From JAFGVL01 sp963663245 (lineage in GTDB: Bacteria > Bacteroidota > Bacteroidia > Bacteroidales > Paludibacteraceae), in NCBI GenBank assembly GCA_963663245.1, contig OY760143.1, positions 496,001 to 560,000 on the forward strand: 64,000 nt of DNA, read 5' to 3'. Both the position numbers and the translations under genes were made by a program. The notes beneath the pieces are model-generated. The model was not told where the DNA came from, searched no databases, and saw only the letters and a program-made list of their open reading frames with translations. Shown piece by piece: positions 41,645-50,959 of this stretch (the stretch's first letter is position 1; every line of letters begins with the position of its first letter).

Positions 41645-42580
41645 ATGAAAAAAATAATTATAATGTCCATTTTAATTATAACATCTTTAAATGTGTTTAG
41701 TTATAATGGACCACTTCTAAATGAACGAGTGACTCGGACTTTTAGTTCGACCATTTGGTATATTCAGTGGTTGTATACTGAATTTTATCATTATGCTGGA
41801 ACAGATTATCAAGGAAACTATGTTGTGGCTAAGTATCCAGGCTTAGCTGAAATAGTTCCAGGTGCTTGGTTGTGTGGTGGAACTATTACAAAGCCAGGAA
41901 CATATACTTATAAGTTATATACTCATCAACAACATTATACTACTCTCTGGTTTGATAAATATTTTAGTTCAACTTTTTCTGTTGGATATCCCTCTATAGT
42001 ATATAATTGGTTGATAGAAGATGAAAATCTATCCACTGATCAGTGGATAGCTGCTCATAGAAAAATTGAGATTACCAACTCAACCTTTTCTGGTTGTGGA
42101 AATATGATATTTAAGGCGGGAGAAGAAATTATTATACACCCATGTGATTATTGTGTAGGTGATAATTCTCAAACAAATTCTTGCGCCGGACAAAATATTG
42201 AATTTAATATTGATCCTAGTTATTATCGTTCAGCAATGGTTGAAGATCCAGAGAATCCAAATGTTGAGATAAATTTTGTTGAAGAATATGTTGAATTAGA
42301 TGGTAAAAGATATGGTATGGAAGAGTATGAAAGTAGAGATGTTTTAAGTCTTGCAGTTCGTATTTCTCCAACTGTTAATAATGGGAAATTTAATATTTCA
42401 AACGCTCCATTAAATTCATCAATAACAATTTTGAATGCTTCAGGCTTGTTGGTTAAGAAGATTAAAAATGGAGAGGATTCAAATATTACTGTTAATATTA
42501 CAGGCGTTCCAGCAGGAGTGTATATAGTAAATATTGAATCAGGTTCATCGGTTACAACTGAGAAAGTGATTGTTAAATAA
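41645..42580 (+). CDS. Secreted protein with T9SS type A sorting domain
   Basis: A 311-residue protein. Signal peptide about 1-20. The middle is beta-rich with no known domain; a small Cys group (CDYC, then C) lies near residues 165-185. The last 75 residues are a T9SS type A domain of weaker form (ISPTVNNGKFNI rather than PNP, then AGVYIVNIESG). Translated right behind the YadA-head-like gene, it may be that protein's surface partner. Function unknown. Confidence 0.75.
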   Translation: MKKIIIMSILIITSLNVFSYNGPLLNERVTRTFSSTIWYIQWLYTEFYHYAGTDYQGNYVVAKYPGLAEIVPGAWLCGGTITKPGTYTYKLYTHQQHYTTLWFDKYFSSTFSVGYPSIVYNWLIEDENLSTDQWIAAHRKIEITNSTFSGCGNMIFKAGEEIIIHPCDYCVGDNSQTNSCAGQNIEFNIDPSYYRSAMVEDPENPNVEINFVEEYVELDGKRYGMEEYESRDVLSLAVRISPTVNNGKFNISNAPLNSSITILNASGLLVKKIKNGEDSNITVNITGVPAGVYIVNIESGSSVTTEKVIVK

Positions 42581-42602
42581 ACAGATGGTTTATATATAAA
42601 AT

Positions 42603-42631
42603 AAAAGGGGCTCATAATAGAGCCCCTTTTT
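42603..42631. terminator. Bidirectional terminator
   Basis: A perfect 11-bp GC-rich stem (42603-42613 with 42620-42630) with a 6-nt loop, and A/T flanks on both sides, between converging genes. Confidence 0.8.
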
Positions 42632-42640
42632 ATAATCACA

Positions 42641-43576
42641 TTATTTCTTCTGATTCAAATACCGATTACAGCTACCACAACAAGGGCACTCGTGTTCAAT
42701 TTTAATGGCATGAAAAGCATCGCAGATCTTTTTGCCCATATTGGAGGCTACTCTAGCCACATTGGCCCCAGCATCTTCTAAAGCTTTGATTTTGCTATCG
42801 GCTGTTCCTTTATTCCCAGAGATAATAGCGCCTGCATGTCCCATTCGTTTTCCTGCCGGAGCAGTGGCTCCTGCAATAAAAGCAGCTACTGGCTTCGTAA
42901 CATGTTGTTTCATATATTCTGCGGCTTCCTCTTCGTCATTCCCTCCAATTTCTCCAATTAAAATGATACCTTTTGTTTCAGGGTCTTCGTTAAATAGTTT
43001 AATTACATCTAATTGGTTGAGTCCATGTACAGGGTCACCACCAATACCAACTGCTGTAGATTGTCCTAAGCCTAATAAGGTAGTTTGGTGTACAGCTTCG
43101 TAGGTTAAGGTGCCTGAGCGAGAAACTATGCCTATACAGCCCCGTTTGTGAATAGAGCCAGGCGCAATGCCTATTTTTGCTTCGCCCGGTGTTACTAAGC
43201 CAGGACAATTAGGTCCAATTAAGATGGACTTACTTCCTTTTAAATATTCGTGCACGCGTAACATATCGTGTACAGGAATACCTTCAGTAATAGCTACTAT
43301 TAGTTCGATTTCAGCATCGGCAGCTTCAATAATAGCATCGGCAGCAAAGGGCGGTGGTACAAAAATCATAGTCGCATTGGCATCCGTATGTTTTCGAGCT
43401 TCGGCTACAGAGCCATACACATCAAAGCCTTCTATGGTGCTTCCTGCTTTATTAGGGTTTACGCCACCCATTACCTGCGTGCCATAGGCGGCACATTGTT
43501 GGGTGTGAAATAAGCCAGCCTTGCCAGTAATTCCTTGGGTAATTAGTTTGGTGTTTTTATCAATCAATATAGACAT
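42641..43576 (-). CDS. sucD: Succinyl-CoA synthetase alpha subunit
   Basis: A 311-residue SucD. With SucC it makes ATP or GTP from succinyl-CoA in the TCA cycle. The Rossmann-type CoA-binding N-terminus is present and the phospho-His region GHAGAIISGNKG is intact. It is about 20 residues longer than usual: the C-terminus carries a tail with CPCCGSC that is not part of the standard domain. It is 4 bases after sucC, so the two are co-expressed. Confidence 0.95.
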   Translation of the reverse strand: MSILIDKNTKLITQGITGKAGLFHTQQCAAYGTQVMGGVNPNKAGSTIEGFDVYGSVAEARKHTDANATMIFVPPPFAADAIIEAADAEIELIVAITEGIPVHDMLRVHEYLKGSKSILIGPNCPGLVTPGEAKIGIAPGSIHKRGCIGIVSRSGTLTYEAVHQTTLLGLGQSTAVGIGGDPVHGLNQLDVIKLFNEDPETKGIILIGEIGGNDEEEAAEYMKQHVTKPVAAFIAGATAPAGKRMGHAGAIISGNKGTADSKIKALEDAGANVARVASNMGKKICDAFHAIKIEHECPCCGSCNRYLNQKK

Positions 43577-43580
43577 AGCT

Positions 43581-44741
43581 TTATTTTTTTAAGAGTTGAA
43601 CAGCTTTTTTAGCACCATCACCAAGGCTATTAGCAACGATAATATTCAATTTAGATTTTAGAATTATTTCTTTTCCTAATTCAACATTGGTTCCTTCTAA
43701 GCGAACAACTAAAGGAAATTTTAACCCTACTTTAGTTACGGCAGCAACTATTCCATTGGCAATAGTATCACACTTCATAATGCCTCCAAAAATATTTATA
43801 AAAATGCATTCTACATTTTCATCAGAAGAGATTATCTCAAAAGCCTTGGCTACAGCTTCCTCAGTAGCAGAGCCACCCACGTCTAAAAAGTTGGCAGGTT
43901 CTTCACCATAGTGTTTAATAGAATCCATAGTTGCCATTGCTAAACCAGCTCCATTTACCATGCATCCTATTTTTCCTTCTAGTGTAATATAAGTCATGCC
44001 CCATTTTAGAGCCTCAATTTCAGCATCGTTTTTTTCAGAGTTGATATCAGCACCAGTTTCTTTTTGTCTGAAAGCCGCATTGTCGTCAATATCAAATTTG
44101 CAGTCTAATATGGCTAATTTATTTTCAGAGGTAATGGCAAGTGGATTTATCTCTAACATCATAGAGTCACTTTCGATAAACACCTCGTACATTCCGTTTA
44201 GTAAGTTGGCAAATTCGGCATACAAGGAACCGTCAATTTTAAGAAATGAGGCCACCTTATTGCAAAGTGCTTCATCCAGCTTCTTGCCTATAGGTAGTAT
44301 CTTCTTTAAAATGCGCTCAGGTGTTTTTTCGGCTACTTCTTCTATGTCCATTCCACCATCTGGAGATGCCATAATCATAGGCGCTACTGCAGCTCTATCT
44401 AGCACAATGGCTATGTATAGTTCTTTGGCTATACTAGTGGCTTCTTCAATTAATAGTGATTCTACCAGTACGCCTTCTGGTCCTGTTTGGTGTGTGACAA
44501 GTGTCATGCCTAGCATTTGTTCGGCATAATTAACAGCCTCTTGTTCATTGTTAAAGAGCTTAACACCGCCAGCTTTTCCTCTGCCACCAGTGTATGCTTG
44601 TGCTTTAATTACTCCTTTTGTGAGATTAAGTTTTTTAAGAGCAGCGCTTACTTCTGTCGTAGTAGTTATATTTATTCCTTTCGGAACAGGTAGTTTTTTC
44701 TTTGTAAGAAGGTGTTTTGCTTGGTATTCGTGTAATTTCAT
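43581..44741 (-). CDS. sucC: Succinyl-CoA synthetase beta subunit
   Basis: A 386-residue SucC of normal length. An ATP-grasp domain (about 1-240; opening MKLHEYQAKHLL and KAQAYTGGRGKAGGVK) is followed by the CoA-ligase domain with NGAGLAMATMD and the NIFGGI motif. Directly upstream of sucD, with which it forms the enzyme. Confidence 0.96.
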   Translation of the reverse strand: MKLHEYQAKHLLTKKKLPVPKGINITTTTEVSAALKKLNLTKGVIKAQAYTGGRGKAGGVKLFNNEQEAVNYAEQMLGMTLVTHQTGPEGVLVESLLIEEATSIAKELYIAIVLDRAAVAPMIMASPDGGMDIEEVAEKTPERILKKILPIGKKLDEALCNKVASFLKIDGSLYAEFANLLNGMYEVFIESDSMMLEINPLAITSENKLAILDCKFDIDDNAAFRQKETGADINSEKNDAEIEALKWGMTYITLEGKIGCMVNGAGLAMATMDSIKHYGEEPANFLDVGGSATEEAVAKAFEIISSDENVECIFINIFGGIMKCDTIANGIVAAVTKVGLKFPLVVRLEGTNVELGKEIILKSKLNIIVANSLGDGAKKAVQLLKK

Positions 44742-44852
44742 ACTGAATTGCTGAATTGTTTTAAAGTGAGCTCTAAGTTACATTTTATTATTAAGAATAT
44801 TGTTGTTGATTTTCAATAATTTAAATAGTTACTGCAATATTTAGAGTGAATT

Positions 44853-45545
44853 TTATGCTACCCCAACTACCAATACGCTTACTTTAACTCCCTCAACCTC
44901 TAATAAAGTCTTTGCGCAAGCTTCTATTGTAGCTCCGGTTGTTAGTACGTCATCTACTAATAGCACATGTTTATTCTCTATGCTTTTAGTTTCTGATAGT
45001 TGAAATATTCCATGGGTATTTTCCCAACGTTCGTATACTGTTTTTTTTGTTTGTGTAGGATTTTCTATTGCTCGGAATAGTGTAGTAGTATTAACAGGGA
45101 TGTCTGTTGTTGTTGATAGCCCTTTGGCAAAACAAGCGCTTTGATTATAGCCTCTTTGTTTAAAACGTTTTTTATGAAGGGGTACTGGAATTATACAATC
45201 AATATTTTCGAAAAAATTGTTTTCCTTTAAGCCAAGGGAGATTTCTTTTCCTAGCAATTCTCCAACATCTTGACGTTTTTTGTATTTAAGCTCATGTAGT
45301 ATTTTTTGAATAGAGGAGCCTTTTTCAAAATGATAATATGCCAGTATTTTCTCTAATCGGACTTTACCCCAAAATCGTTTTTCAATTTCATTTTCAGTAA
45401 CTAGATGGTTGTTAGTTTTCGGGAGTTTATGTAGGCAAGCAATACAGATAAGCTCTTCTTTTTCTATTAAACTTTCACCACAGACCAAACAGTTATTAGG
45501 GTAAACTAAGTAAATGAGATCTTGAAGAAGTGACTTTATACTCAT
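44853..45545 (-). CDS. ComF-family phosphoribosyltransferase-like protein
   Basis: A 230-residue ComF/GntX-type protein. The N-terminal zinc ribbon has CLVC and CIAC pairs; the C-terminal PRTase domain has the motif VLLVDDVLTTGATIEA. Members are linked to DNA uptake (ComF) or have unknown roles; competence is not shown here. Its start overlaps the stop of the kinase gene in an ATGA. Confidence 0.88.
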   Translation of the reverse strand: MSIKSLLQDLIYLVYPNNCLVCGESLIEKEELICIACLHKLPKTNNHLVTENEIEKRFWGKVRLEKILAYYHFEKGSSIQKILHELKYKKRQDVGELLGKEISLGLKENNFFENIDCIIPVPLHKKRFKQRGYNQSACFAKGLSTTTDIPVNTTTLFRAIENPTQTKKTVYERWENTHGIFQLSETKSIENKHVLLVDDVLTTGATIEACAKTLLEVEGVKVSVLVVGVA

Positions 45546-45910
45546 TGTTGATGGATATAGAGAATTCCCTTAGGAAAGAAGATGATTAAACCGATGATTA
45601 TGGCAAAAACTGTAATGATTAACACAGCTCCAGCAGCAATATCTTTTATTTCACCATACTTAGGGTTGAAATCTGGTGATGCTTGATCAACTAGTTTTTC
45701 TATGGCAGTATTAAACGCTTCGGCACTTAAAACTGTCCCAAAACAGAGAAAACAAACCATCCATTCCAAATTGCTAATGTGAAAGAAAATACCTGCAATA
45801 ATTACTAGCAAGAGAACAGAGATATGGATTTTCATATTACGTTCGTTTGCAACTACATGTTGTATGCCTTTTATGGCATATCCAAAAGAGGAAATTAATT
45901 TATTTTTCAT
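45542..45910 (-). CDS. DgkA-family diacylglycerol/undecaprenol kinase
   Basis: A 122-residue integral membrane kinase with three hydrophobic segments and the family motif EAFNTAIEKLVD. It phosphorylates diacylglycerol or undecaprenol and so recycles lipid carriers. Translationally coupled to the ComF gene through an ATGA overlap, and 4 bases after the DUF4197 gene. Confidence 0.88.
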   Translation of the reverse strand: MKNKLISSFGYAIKGIQHVVANERNMKIHISVLLLVIIAGIFFHISNLEWMVCFLCFGTVLSAEAFNTAIEKLVDQASPDFNPKYGEIKDIAAGAVLIITVFAIIIGLIIFFPKGILYIHQQ

Positions 45911-45914
45911 GTCC

Positions 45915-46706
45915 TTATTTATCTAGTTCAGCAAAAACTTTCTTCAAAATATCGTTGATTCTTGCCGAAGGATTTTTCCTTATTTGCTTTTCCTCATCGG
46001 CAAGCTTGATAAAAATCCCATTGAGTGCTTTATTGGTAACATGCTCTGATAAGTTTGCATTTACTCTTTTCATTCCTGCTAATTTTCCAGCATAGCTTCT
46101 AGCAGCTTTGTTATTTGCCCTCATTAACTTATTCCATGCCTCAGCAGCAGATATGTCTGCAATAAGTTTTTTGTTTAATGATTCGTTTATTTTGGGCTGA
46201 AAAGCTTGTTTTAAGGATGTGTTTGTATTTCTGTTTAAATACTGAGTGGCAGCATCATTTGGTCCATGTAAAATGTTCCATGCATCAGTAATGCTAATGT
46301 CTGAAATGGCATTAATAAATATTGGCTTTGCAGTAATAGCAGCATCCTCTGCAGCTCTATTCATGCGTAATACTACATCGTTAACTAGTTTTTCTCCTCC
46401 AGGTATTAAACGTATGTTTCTGGCAATAGCTTGAGCTTCAGCAGGGAGCAGTATTTTTATTGCCGCATCTTTTAAAAAACCATCAGTTTTATGTAAGTTG
46501 TCAGAAGCTTTACTGCTGCCAATTGTTAAAGCATTCTTAAGTCCTTTTGTAATTTCTTCTTTAGATAGAGAAGAACTATTTGTTGGTGTAGAGACAGTGC
46601 TAATCGCTTTTTTAAAAGAATTTAGGTTTAAGCTTTGTGCCCATATGTTTGATGAGAAAAGGCTGATAAAAATAATATAAACGGCTAAGGTAGATGATGA
46701 TTTCAT
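45915..46706 (-). CDS. DUF4197 exported protein
   Basis: A 263-residue protein with a signal peptide ending near residue 24 (IWAQ). The rest is helical and has the repeated AAEDAAITAKPIF / SDISITDAWNIL / FIKLADEEKQIR pattern of the DUF4197 family. Function unknown. It leads a three-gene unit with the kinase and ComF genes. Confidence 0.78.
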   Translation of the reverse strand: MKSSSTLAVYIIFISLFSSNIWAQSLNLNSFKKAISTVSTPTNSSSLSKEEITKGLKNALTIGSSKASDNLHKTDGFLKDAAIKILLPAEAQAIARNIRLIPGGEKLVNDVVLRMNRAAEDAAITAKPIFINAISDISITDAWNILHGPNDAATQYLNRNTNTSLKQAFQPKINESLNKKLIADISAAEAWNKLMRANNKAARSYAGKLAGMKRVNANLSEHVTNKALNGIFIKLADEEKQIRKNPSARINDILKKVFAELDK

Positions 46707-46746
46707 TGTATTTGAGTATTTGCTAGGGTTATAATCTTTATATATG

Positions 46747-46754
46747 CAAATTTA
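46747..46754 (-). promoter_or_regulatory. -7 element TAAATTTG for the DUF4197 operon
   Basis: A perfect TAnnTTTG match on the minus strand, 40 bases before the start and three bases from the opposing element at 46758-46765. Confidence 0.5.
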
Positions 46755-46757
46755 GTT

Positions 46758-46765
46758 TATTTTTG
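46758..46765 (+). promoter_or_regulatory. -7 element TATTTTTG for the surface-glycan operon
   Basis: A perfect TAnnTTTG match 98 bases before the deacetylase gene, back to back with the divergent minus-strand element. Confidence 0.45.
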
Positions 46766-46863
46766 TGAAAGCAATTGATAATGAGTAAGTCAATTTTGAA
46801 GAATTGTACATTGTATCAATGTTTACTAAGTTTAGATAGAAAAGGGAAAATAATAAAAATATC

Positions 46864-47886
46864 ATGAATAAGTTATTTTATAAAGCTGCAAGTCTTATAA
46901 AAAATATTCCTCTCAAATATCTTGTTAGAGCTACAGATAAAAGAATAATATTCCCTTTTTATCATTCGGTTTCAGATGTAGAAGTGCCCCATTTAAAACA
47001 TCTGTATAAGGCAAAAACAATTAGTTGTTTTGAGAAAGATTTAGATTTTCTTTTAAATAACTATACCCCAATAGATATTCATACTTATTATAAGAAACTT
47101 GAGAATAATGAACCTATTGAAGAGAATAGCTTTTTGTTGACTTTTGATGATGGGTTAAGCGAATTTTACGATACAATTGCTCCTATTCTAAATAGAAAAG
47201 GAATACCGGCAACCTGTTTTCTTAATTCTCAATTTATTGATAATAAAGATTTGTTCTATAGGTGTAAAGAGAGTCTTCTCGTTGATAAGCTAGAAACTTC
47301 ATCTGAAGTTGTTTTGAATGAGCTTACGGATTGGTTTTTAGAAAAAGGCATAATCAGGAACAATCTCAAAGAATCGATATTGAATATCAGTTATTCGCAA
47401 AAAGAGTTTTTGTCTGAGTTAGCCGTAATATTAGAACTCGATTTTAATTACTACCTTGAGAATCAGAGACCGTATCTAACATCTGTGCAGGTTGAAGAAT
47501 TAATAACACAGGGATACTCCTTTGGTGCACATAGTATTGATCATCCTCCTTTTAGTGAATTGAATTTACAGGAGCAAATTAGACAAATAAAACAAAGTGT
47601 TGAAGAAATTACGACTGCATTCAAATTAGATTATAAGTTGTTTTCTTTTCCATTTACTGATTATGGGGTGTCAAAAGAGTTCTTTGATGTAATCTTTCAA
47701 AAGGACAATGCGATTGCTGATATTAGTTTTGGGACAGCTGGTTTAAAAAAAGATACTTGTAAAAAAAATATACAAAGAATTCCGTTTGAAATAGCTAACT
47801 TCACATCTCAGGAGATTGTGTATGGTGAGTATCTGTACTACTTGCTAAAAGCGATGCTTCATAAGAATACAATAAGACGCCATTAA
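46864..47886 (+). CDS. Polysaccharide deacetylase (NodB-type, CE4)
   Basis: A 340-residue protein with the NodB signature: LTFDDGLSEFYD (TFDDG) and the metal/His motif AHSIDHPP (HSxxHP). It probably removes N-acetyl groups from a glycan. No clear signal peptide, so it may act on a cytoplasmic intermediate. It opens a four-gene plus-strand operon; its stop overlaps the next start (TAATG). Confidence 0.85.
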   Translation: MNKLFYKAASLIKNIPLKYLVRATDKRIIFPFYHSVSDVEVPHLKHLYKAKTISCFEKDLDFLLNNYTPIDIHTYYKKLENNEPIEENSFLLTFDDGLSEFYDTIAPILNRKGIPATCFLNSQFIDNKDLFYRCKESLLVDKLETSSEVVLNELTDWFLEKGIIRNNLKESILNISYSQKEFLSELAVILELDFNYYLENQRPYLTSVQVEELITQGYSFGAHSIDHPPFSELNLQEQIRQIKQSVEEITTAFKLDYKLFSFPFTDYGVSKEFFDVIFQKDNAIADISFGTAGLKKDTCKKNIQRIPFEIANFTSQEIVYGEYLYYLLKAMLHKNTIRRH

Positions 47887-48980
47887 TGGAAACAAAATCA
47901 TATACAAAAAAAAGCCTAAAGGAGTTTATTCAATCTGATTTTTTTAATGATTTAAGGAAGATTCCTATAAGTATAAATAGGGCTATTTCTCAAATTGAAA
48001 ACCCTCGGGCAGATGAAGATGATGTCTTATTGGTTGCTCAATATGATAAGGATAAACTGGTAGGGTATATTGGCGCTTTACCTGAGTATATCTTTTCTGA
48101 GAATGAAAAACAAAAATGTTGTTGGCTCACTTGTTTTTGGGTAGATGATGCCTATAAATCAAAGAATGTTGCTGCCAATCTTTTTCTGCGAATTATAAGA
48201 GCTTGGGACAAGAAAATTCTCATTACGAATATTGTCCCTTTTTTAGAGCCTATCTACCAAAAAACAAAAATATTTCAACCTACCATTTATAAGTCTGGTT
48301 TTAGAGGCTATTTGCGCTTTAATTTGGCTAATATTTTGCCTCCTAAGAACATCATCTTCCAGAAAACAAAAGGTCTTTTAAGAATGTCGGATTTTATCTT
48401 GAATTCAATTTACGATATGCGATTGGCTTTATCTTCGAAAGTAAAGTTGAAGAATGTTAATTATGAGTATCTGTATAATTTAGGATATGAAGAAGAGGAT
48501 TTTATAGAAAGCTTTAAAGGTGAAACTTGGAATCAAAGAGCTCAGGCTGAAATTAACTGGATAGTATCTAATCCTTGGATAATTGAGGGAGCAAAGGAAG
48601 ATAAAAATAGTAAGCGCTATTATTTCTCTTCTGTTAATAAGCAATTCTTTTATCAAACAGTCAAATTTACGAATGCTACTAATGAAATAAATGGAATAGT
48701 TATTCTCAATATAAGAGAAGGTAATGTAACAATACCATATGTTTTTGCAGATGAAGTAGCAATTGAAAACATTCCTAATTTTATAATAAGTACCATGTTG
48801 AGACTGAAGCTTGATATGCTAACCACTTATGACGAAAAACTCTCAGCTGCTTTTAGAAATATGAAGACTCCTTTTTATTTTCAAAAAGAAATTAAAAAGC
48901 CCTATTTAATAGCAAAGAAATTTCCGTGGGCCAATAAGCTGAAATTTCAGGATGGGGATGGGGATGCAGCTTTCTATTAA
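47886..48980 (+). CDS. GNAT-fold acetyltransferase-like protein
   Basis: A 364-residue protein. The N-terminal half has a GNAT-like core (LLVAQYDKDKLVGYIGAL, then VAANLFLRIIRAW); the C-terminal half is unassigned and ends with a QDGDGDAAFY tail I recall from related proteins in Bacteroidota glycan clusters. Probably transfers an acyl or aminoacyl group. It overlaps the deacetylase gene by one base and is followed by two FemAB-like genes. Confidence 0.7.
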   Translation: METKSYTKKSLKEFIQSDFFNDLRKIPISINRAISQIENPRADEDDVLLVAQYDKDKLVGYIGALPEYIFSENEKQKCCWLTCFWVDDAYKSKNVAANLFLRIIRAWDKKILITNIVPFLEPIYQKTKIFQPTIYKSGFRGYLRFNLANILPPKNIIFQKTKGLLRMSDFILNSIYDMRLALSSKVKLKNVNYEYLYNLGYEEEDFIESFKGETWNQRAQAEINWIVSNPWIIEGAKEDKNSKRYYFSSVNKQFFYQTVKFTNATNEINGIVILNIREGNVTIPYVFADEVAIENIPNFIISTMLRLKLDMLTTYDEKLSAAFRNMKTPFYFQKEIKKPYLIAKKFPWANKLKFQDGDGDAAFY

Positions 48981-49028
48981 AAAAAAGAACGTACTTTTTT
49001 TAATTTTGTAATAACAATAAACAGATAT

Positions 49029-49985
49029 ATGTCCAATAAAGAAAAATACATACAGCTTTGCGAAGAAAAGGAAATTCCTTTGTTTATGCAGGCATGGTGG
49101 ATGGATGCAGTTTGCCAAGATGTTGATAGTTGGGATGTGTTATTATTTGAGAAGGAATCTCAAATTCAGGGCGTATTAGTATACCATTGGGTTAAAAAGT
49201 TTGGTGCTCAATTAATATTGCAACCAGTATATGCCCAATTTAATGGTGTTTGGATAGATTATCCTAAGAGAATTAGCTTGGCAAAGAAATGTAAATTGGA
49301 GGAAGAGCTAATGTCAGATTTAATAACTCAGCTCGAGCAAAAAAGACTCCATTATTTTAATCAAAATTTTCATTATAGTATTACTAATTGGACCCCATTT
49401 AAAAAAAATCAGTTCTCTTCTTCGGTTCGGTATACTTATGTGTTAGAAGATATCTCGAAACCAGAAAAGGTGTATAAGGCATTTACTTATGCAAAACAAA
49501 AACACATTAAAAAATCTGAGGGAAAATTAGTAGTCGATTTAGATCTAAGTGCTGCTGATTTTTATGATTTTCATGCAAATTCTTTAGCTCAAAATAGAAT
49601 TAAAATAGCGTATTCAAAAGAACTGTTTATGTCTATTTATAATGCGTCTATGAAAAGAAATGTTGGTCAAATAATGAGTATAAGAGATAGTAAAGAGAAT
49701 CTTCATGCTGCTCTTTTTGTTGTGTGGGATAAACAAAGTGCGTATTATTTAATATCAGCCATTAATCCAACATATAAGTCAAGTGGTGCTTCAACATTAA
49801 TGGTGTGGGAGGCAATTAAATTCTTGTCGGATAAAACTAAGATATTCGATTTTGAAGGTAGTATGATTGAGAATGTAGCGAAATCATTTAAGGCCTTCGG
49901 AGCCACTAAGAAATTATATGTAAACCTCACTAAAAATTATTCCTTTATATTTAAGTTGTTAATGCTTTTGAAAAGAAAGAAATGA
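49029..49985 (+). CDS. FemAB-like GNAT-superfamily protein, first copy
   Basis: A 318-residue protein of the FemAB/GNAT-fold group: an opening IPLFMQAWWMDAV segment, a central AFTYAKQKHIKKSEG motif and YLISAINPTYKSSGASTLMVWEAI with a late DFEGSM strand. Such proteins add amino acids or similar groups to cell-envelope sugars. It overlaps the next gene by an ATGA; the two are related to each other and probably arose by duplication. Confidence 0.75.
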   Translation: MSNKEKYIQLCEEKEIPLFMQAWWMDAVCQDVDSWDVLLFEKESQIQGVLVYHWVKKFGAQLILQPVYAQFNGVWIDYPKRISLAKKCKLEEELMSDLITQLEQKRLHYFNQNFHYSITNWTPFKKNQFSSSVRYTYVLEDISKPEKVYKAFTYAKQKHIKKSEGKLVVDLDLSAADFYDFHANSLAQNRIKIAYSKELFMSIYNASMKRNVGQIMSIRDSKENLHAALFVVWDKQSAYYLISAINPTYKSSGASTLMVWEAIKFLSDKTKIFDFEGSMIENVAKSFKAFGATKKLYVNLTKNYSFIFKLLMLLKRKK

Positions 49986-50956
49986 ATATAATTGATAAAA
50001 ATAAGTTCTTTGAAATTACAAAGCAGTTTGAGTATGTGCCGTATACACAAACTGAGGCTTGGCATGCTCATTTTGTTGGGCATAAAAACGATAGTTTTGC
50101 TTTTTTTGTAGATGATGAGCATAAGCCAAAAATTGCTTGTGTTGCTCATGTAAAGAAGGCTTTAGGATTGAAGATGTTATTGTTGGAAGGAGAATGTTTA
50201 TTAGTAAAAACATATAAGTCGTCATTGATAAAGTCTTTTTACGAGACTATGACATCTTTAAATTATGATATGATAGAGATAGTTTCAAACTATCCTTATA
50301 ACAGTGAATTTGAAGTGGGGATACGCAGAGCAGGTTTTTTACGTCCTGTTGGGTCTTTTTCTATGCCTTTATCAAATTGGATAAACTTACAAGAGGATAT
50401 TAAATGTAATAGTAACTGGACAAGAAACTTTAAAAAATCTCAAGCGTTTGATCTTGATTTTGAATTAGTTCAAAGGCCTTCATTAGATATTGTGAAATCC
50501 GTAGTGTTTTTTTACAATAAATTCTCTTCTGAGAAGGGCTTAAGTCATTTATTAGTAGTAGAGTCAATAAATAAACTTCTACAGTCTGATAGCTTTTCTG
50601 TAGGGCTTGTGAAAAACAAAGAAAAAGAGATCCTTTCTTTTATAATTATTCATAATACAAAGAAACATGCAGGCTTGTTATATGCTGCTAGTGGAGATAA
50701 GTCTAAAGATTCAGGAGCAACTTTCTTTATGTATACAGAACTATTTAAGGTTCTAAAAGAAAAAGGGCTGAACACCTTTGATATGGAAAAACTAGTTCCT
50801 TCTACTCATTCAACAGATGGAGTTTTTTTATTTAAAGATGGAGTGAAGGGGATTAGAACTGTATATAATGGAGAGTGGAGTTGGTATAAAAAGTCAATCT
50901 ATCGTCCTTTAATGTATTTTGTGAAAAAATGGATGTTTAAGAAAAGAGAAGTGTAA
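49982..50956 (+). CDS. FemAB-like GNAT-superfamily protein, second copy
   Basis: A 324-residue relative of the preceding gene: an opening FEYVPYTQTEAWHAHF, then NWTRNFKKSQ and YAASGDKSKDSGATFFMYTELF with a late DMEKL strand. It starts in an ATGA overlap. The two may act in sequence or as a heterodimer. The gene ends 3 bases from the end of the oppositely directed asparagine-synthase-like gene, with no terminator between. Confidence 0.75.
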   Translation: MNIIDKNKFFEITKQFEYVPYTQTEAWHAHFVGHKNDSFAFFVDDEHKPKIACVAHVKKALGLKMLLLEGECLLVKTYKSSLIKSFYETMTSLNYDMIEIVSNYPYNSEFEVGIRRAGFLRPVGSFSMPLSNWINLQEDIKCNSNWTRNFKKSQAFDLDFELVQRPSLDIVKSVVFFYNKFSSEKGLSHLLVVESINKLLQSDSFSVGLVKNKEKEILSFIIIHNTKKHAGLLYAASGDKSKDSGATFFMYTELFKVLKEKGLNTFDMEKLVPSTHSTDGVFLFKDGVKGIRTVYNGEWSWYKKSIYRPLMYFVKKWMFKKREV

Positions 50957-50959
50957 TTT

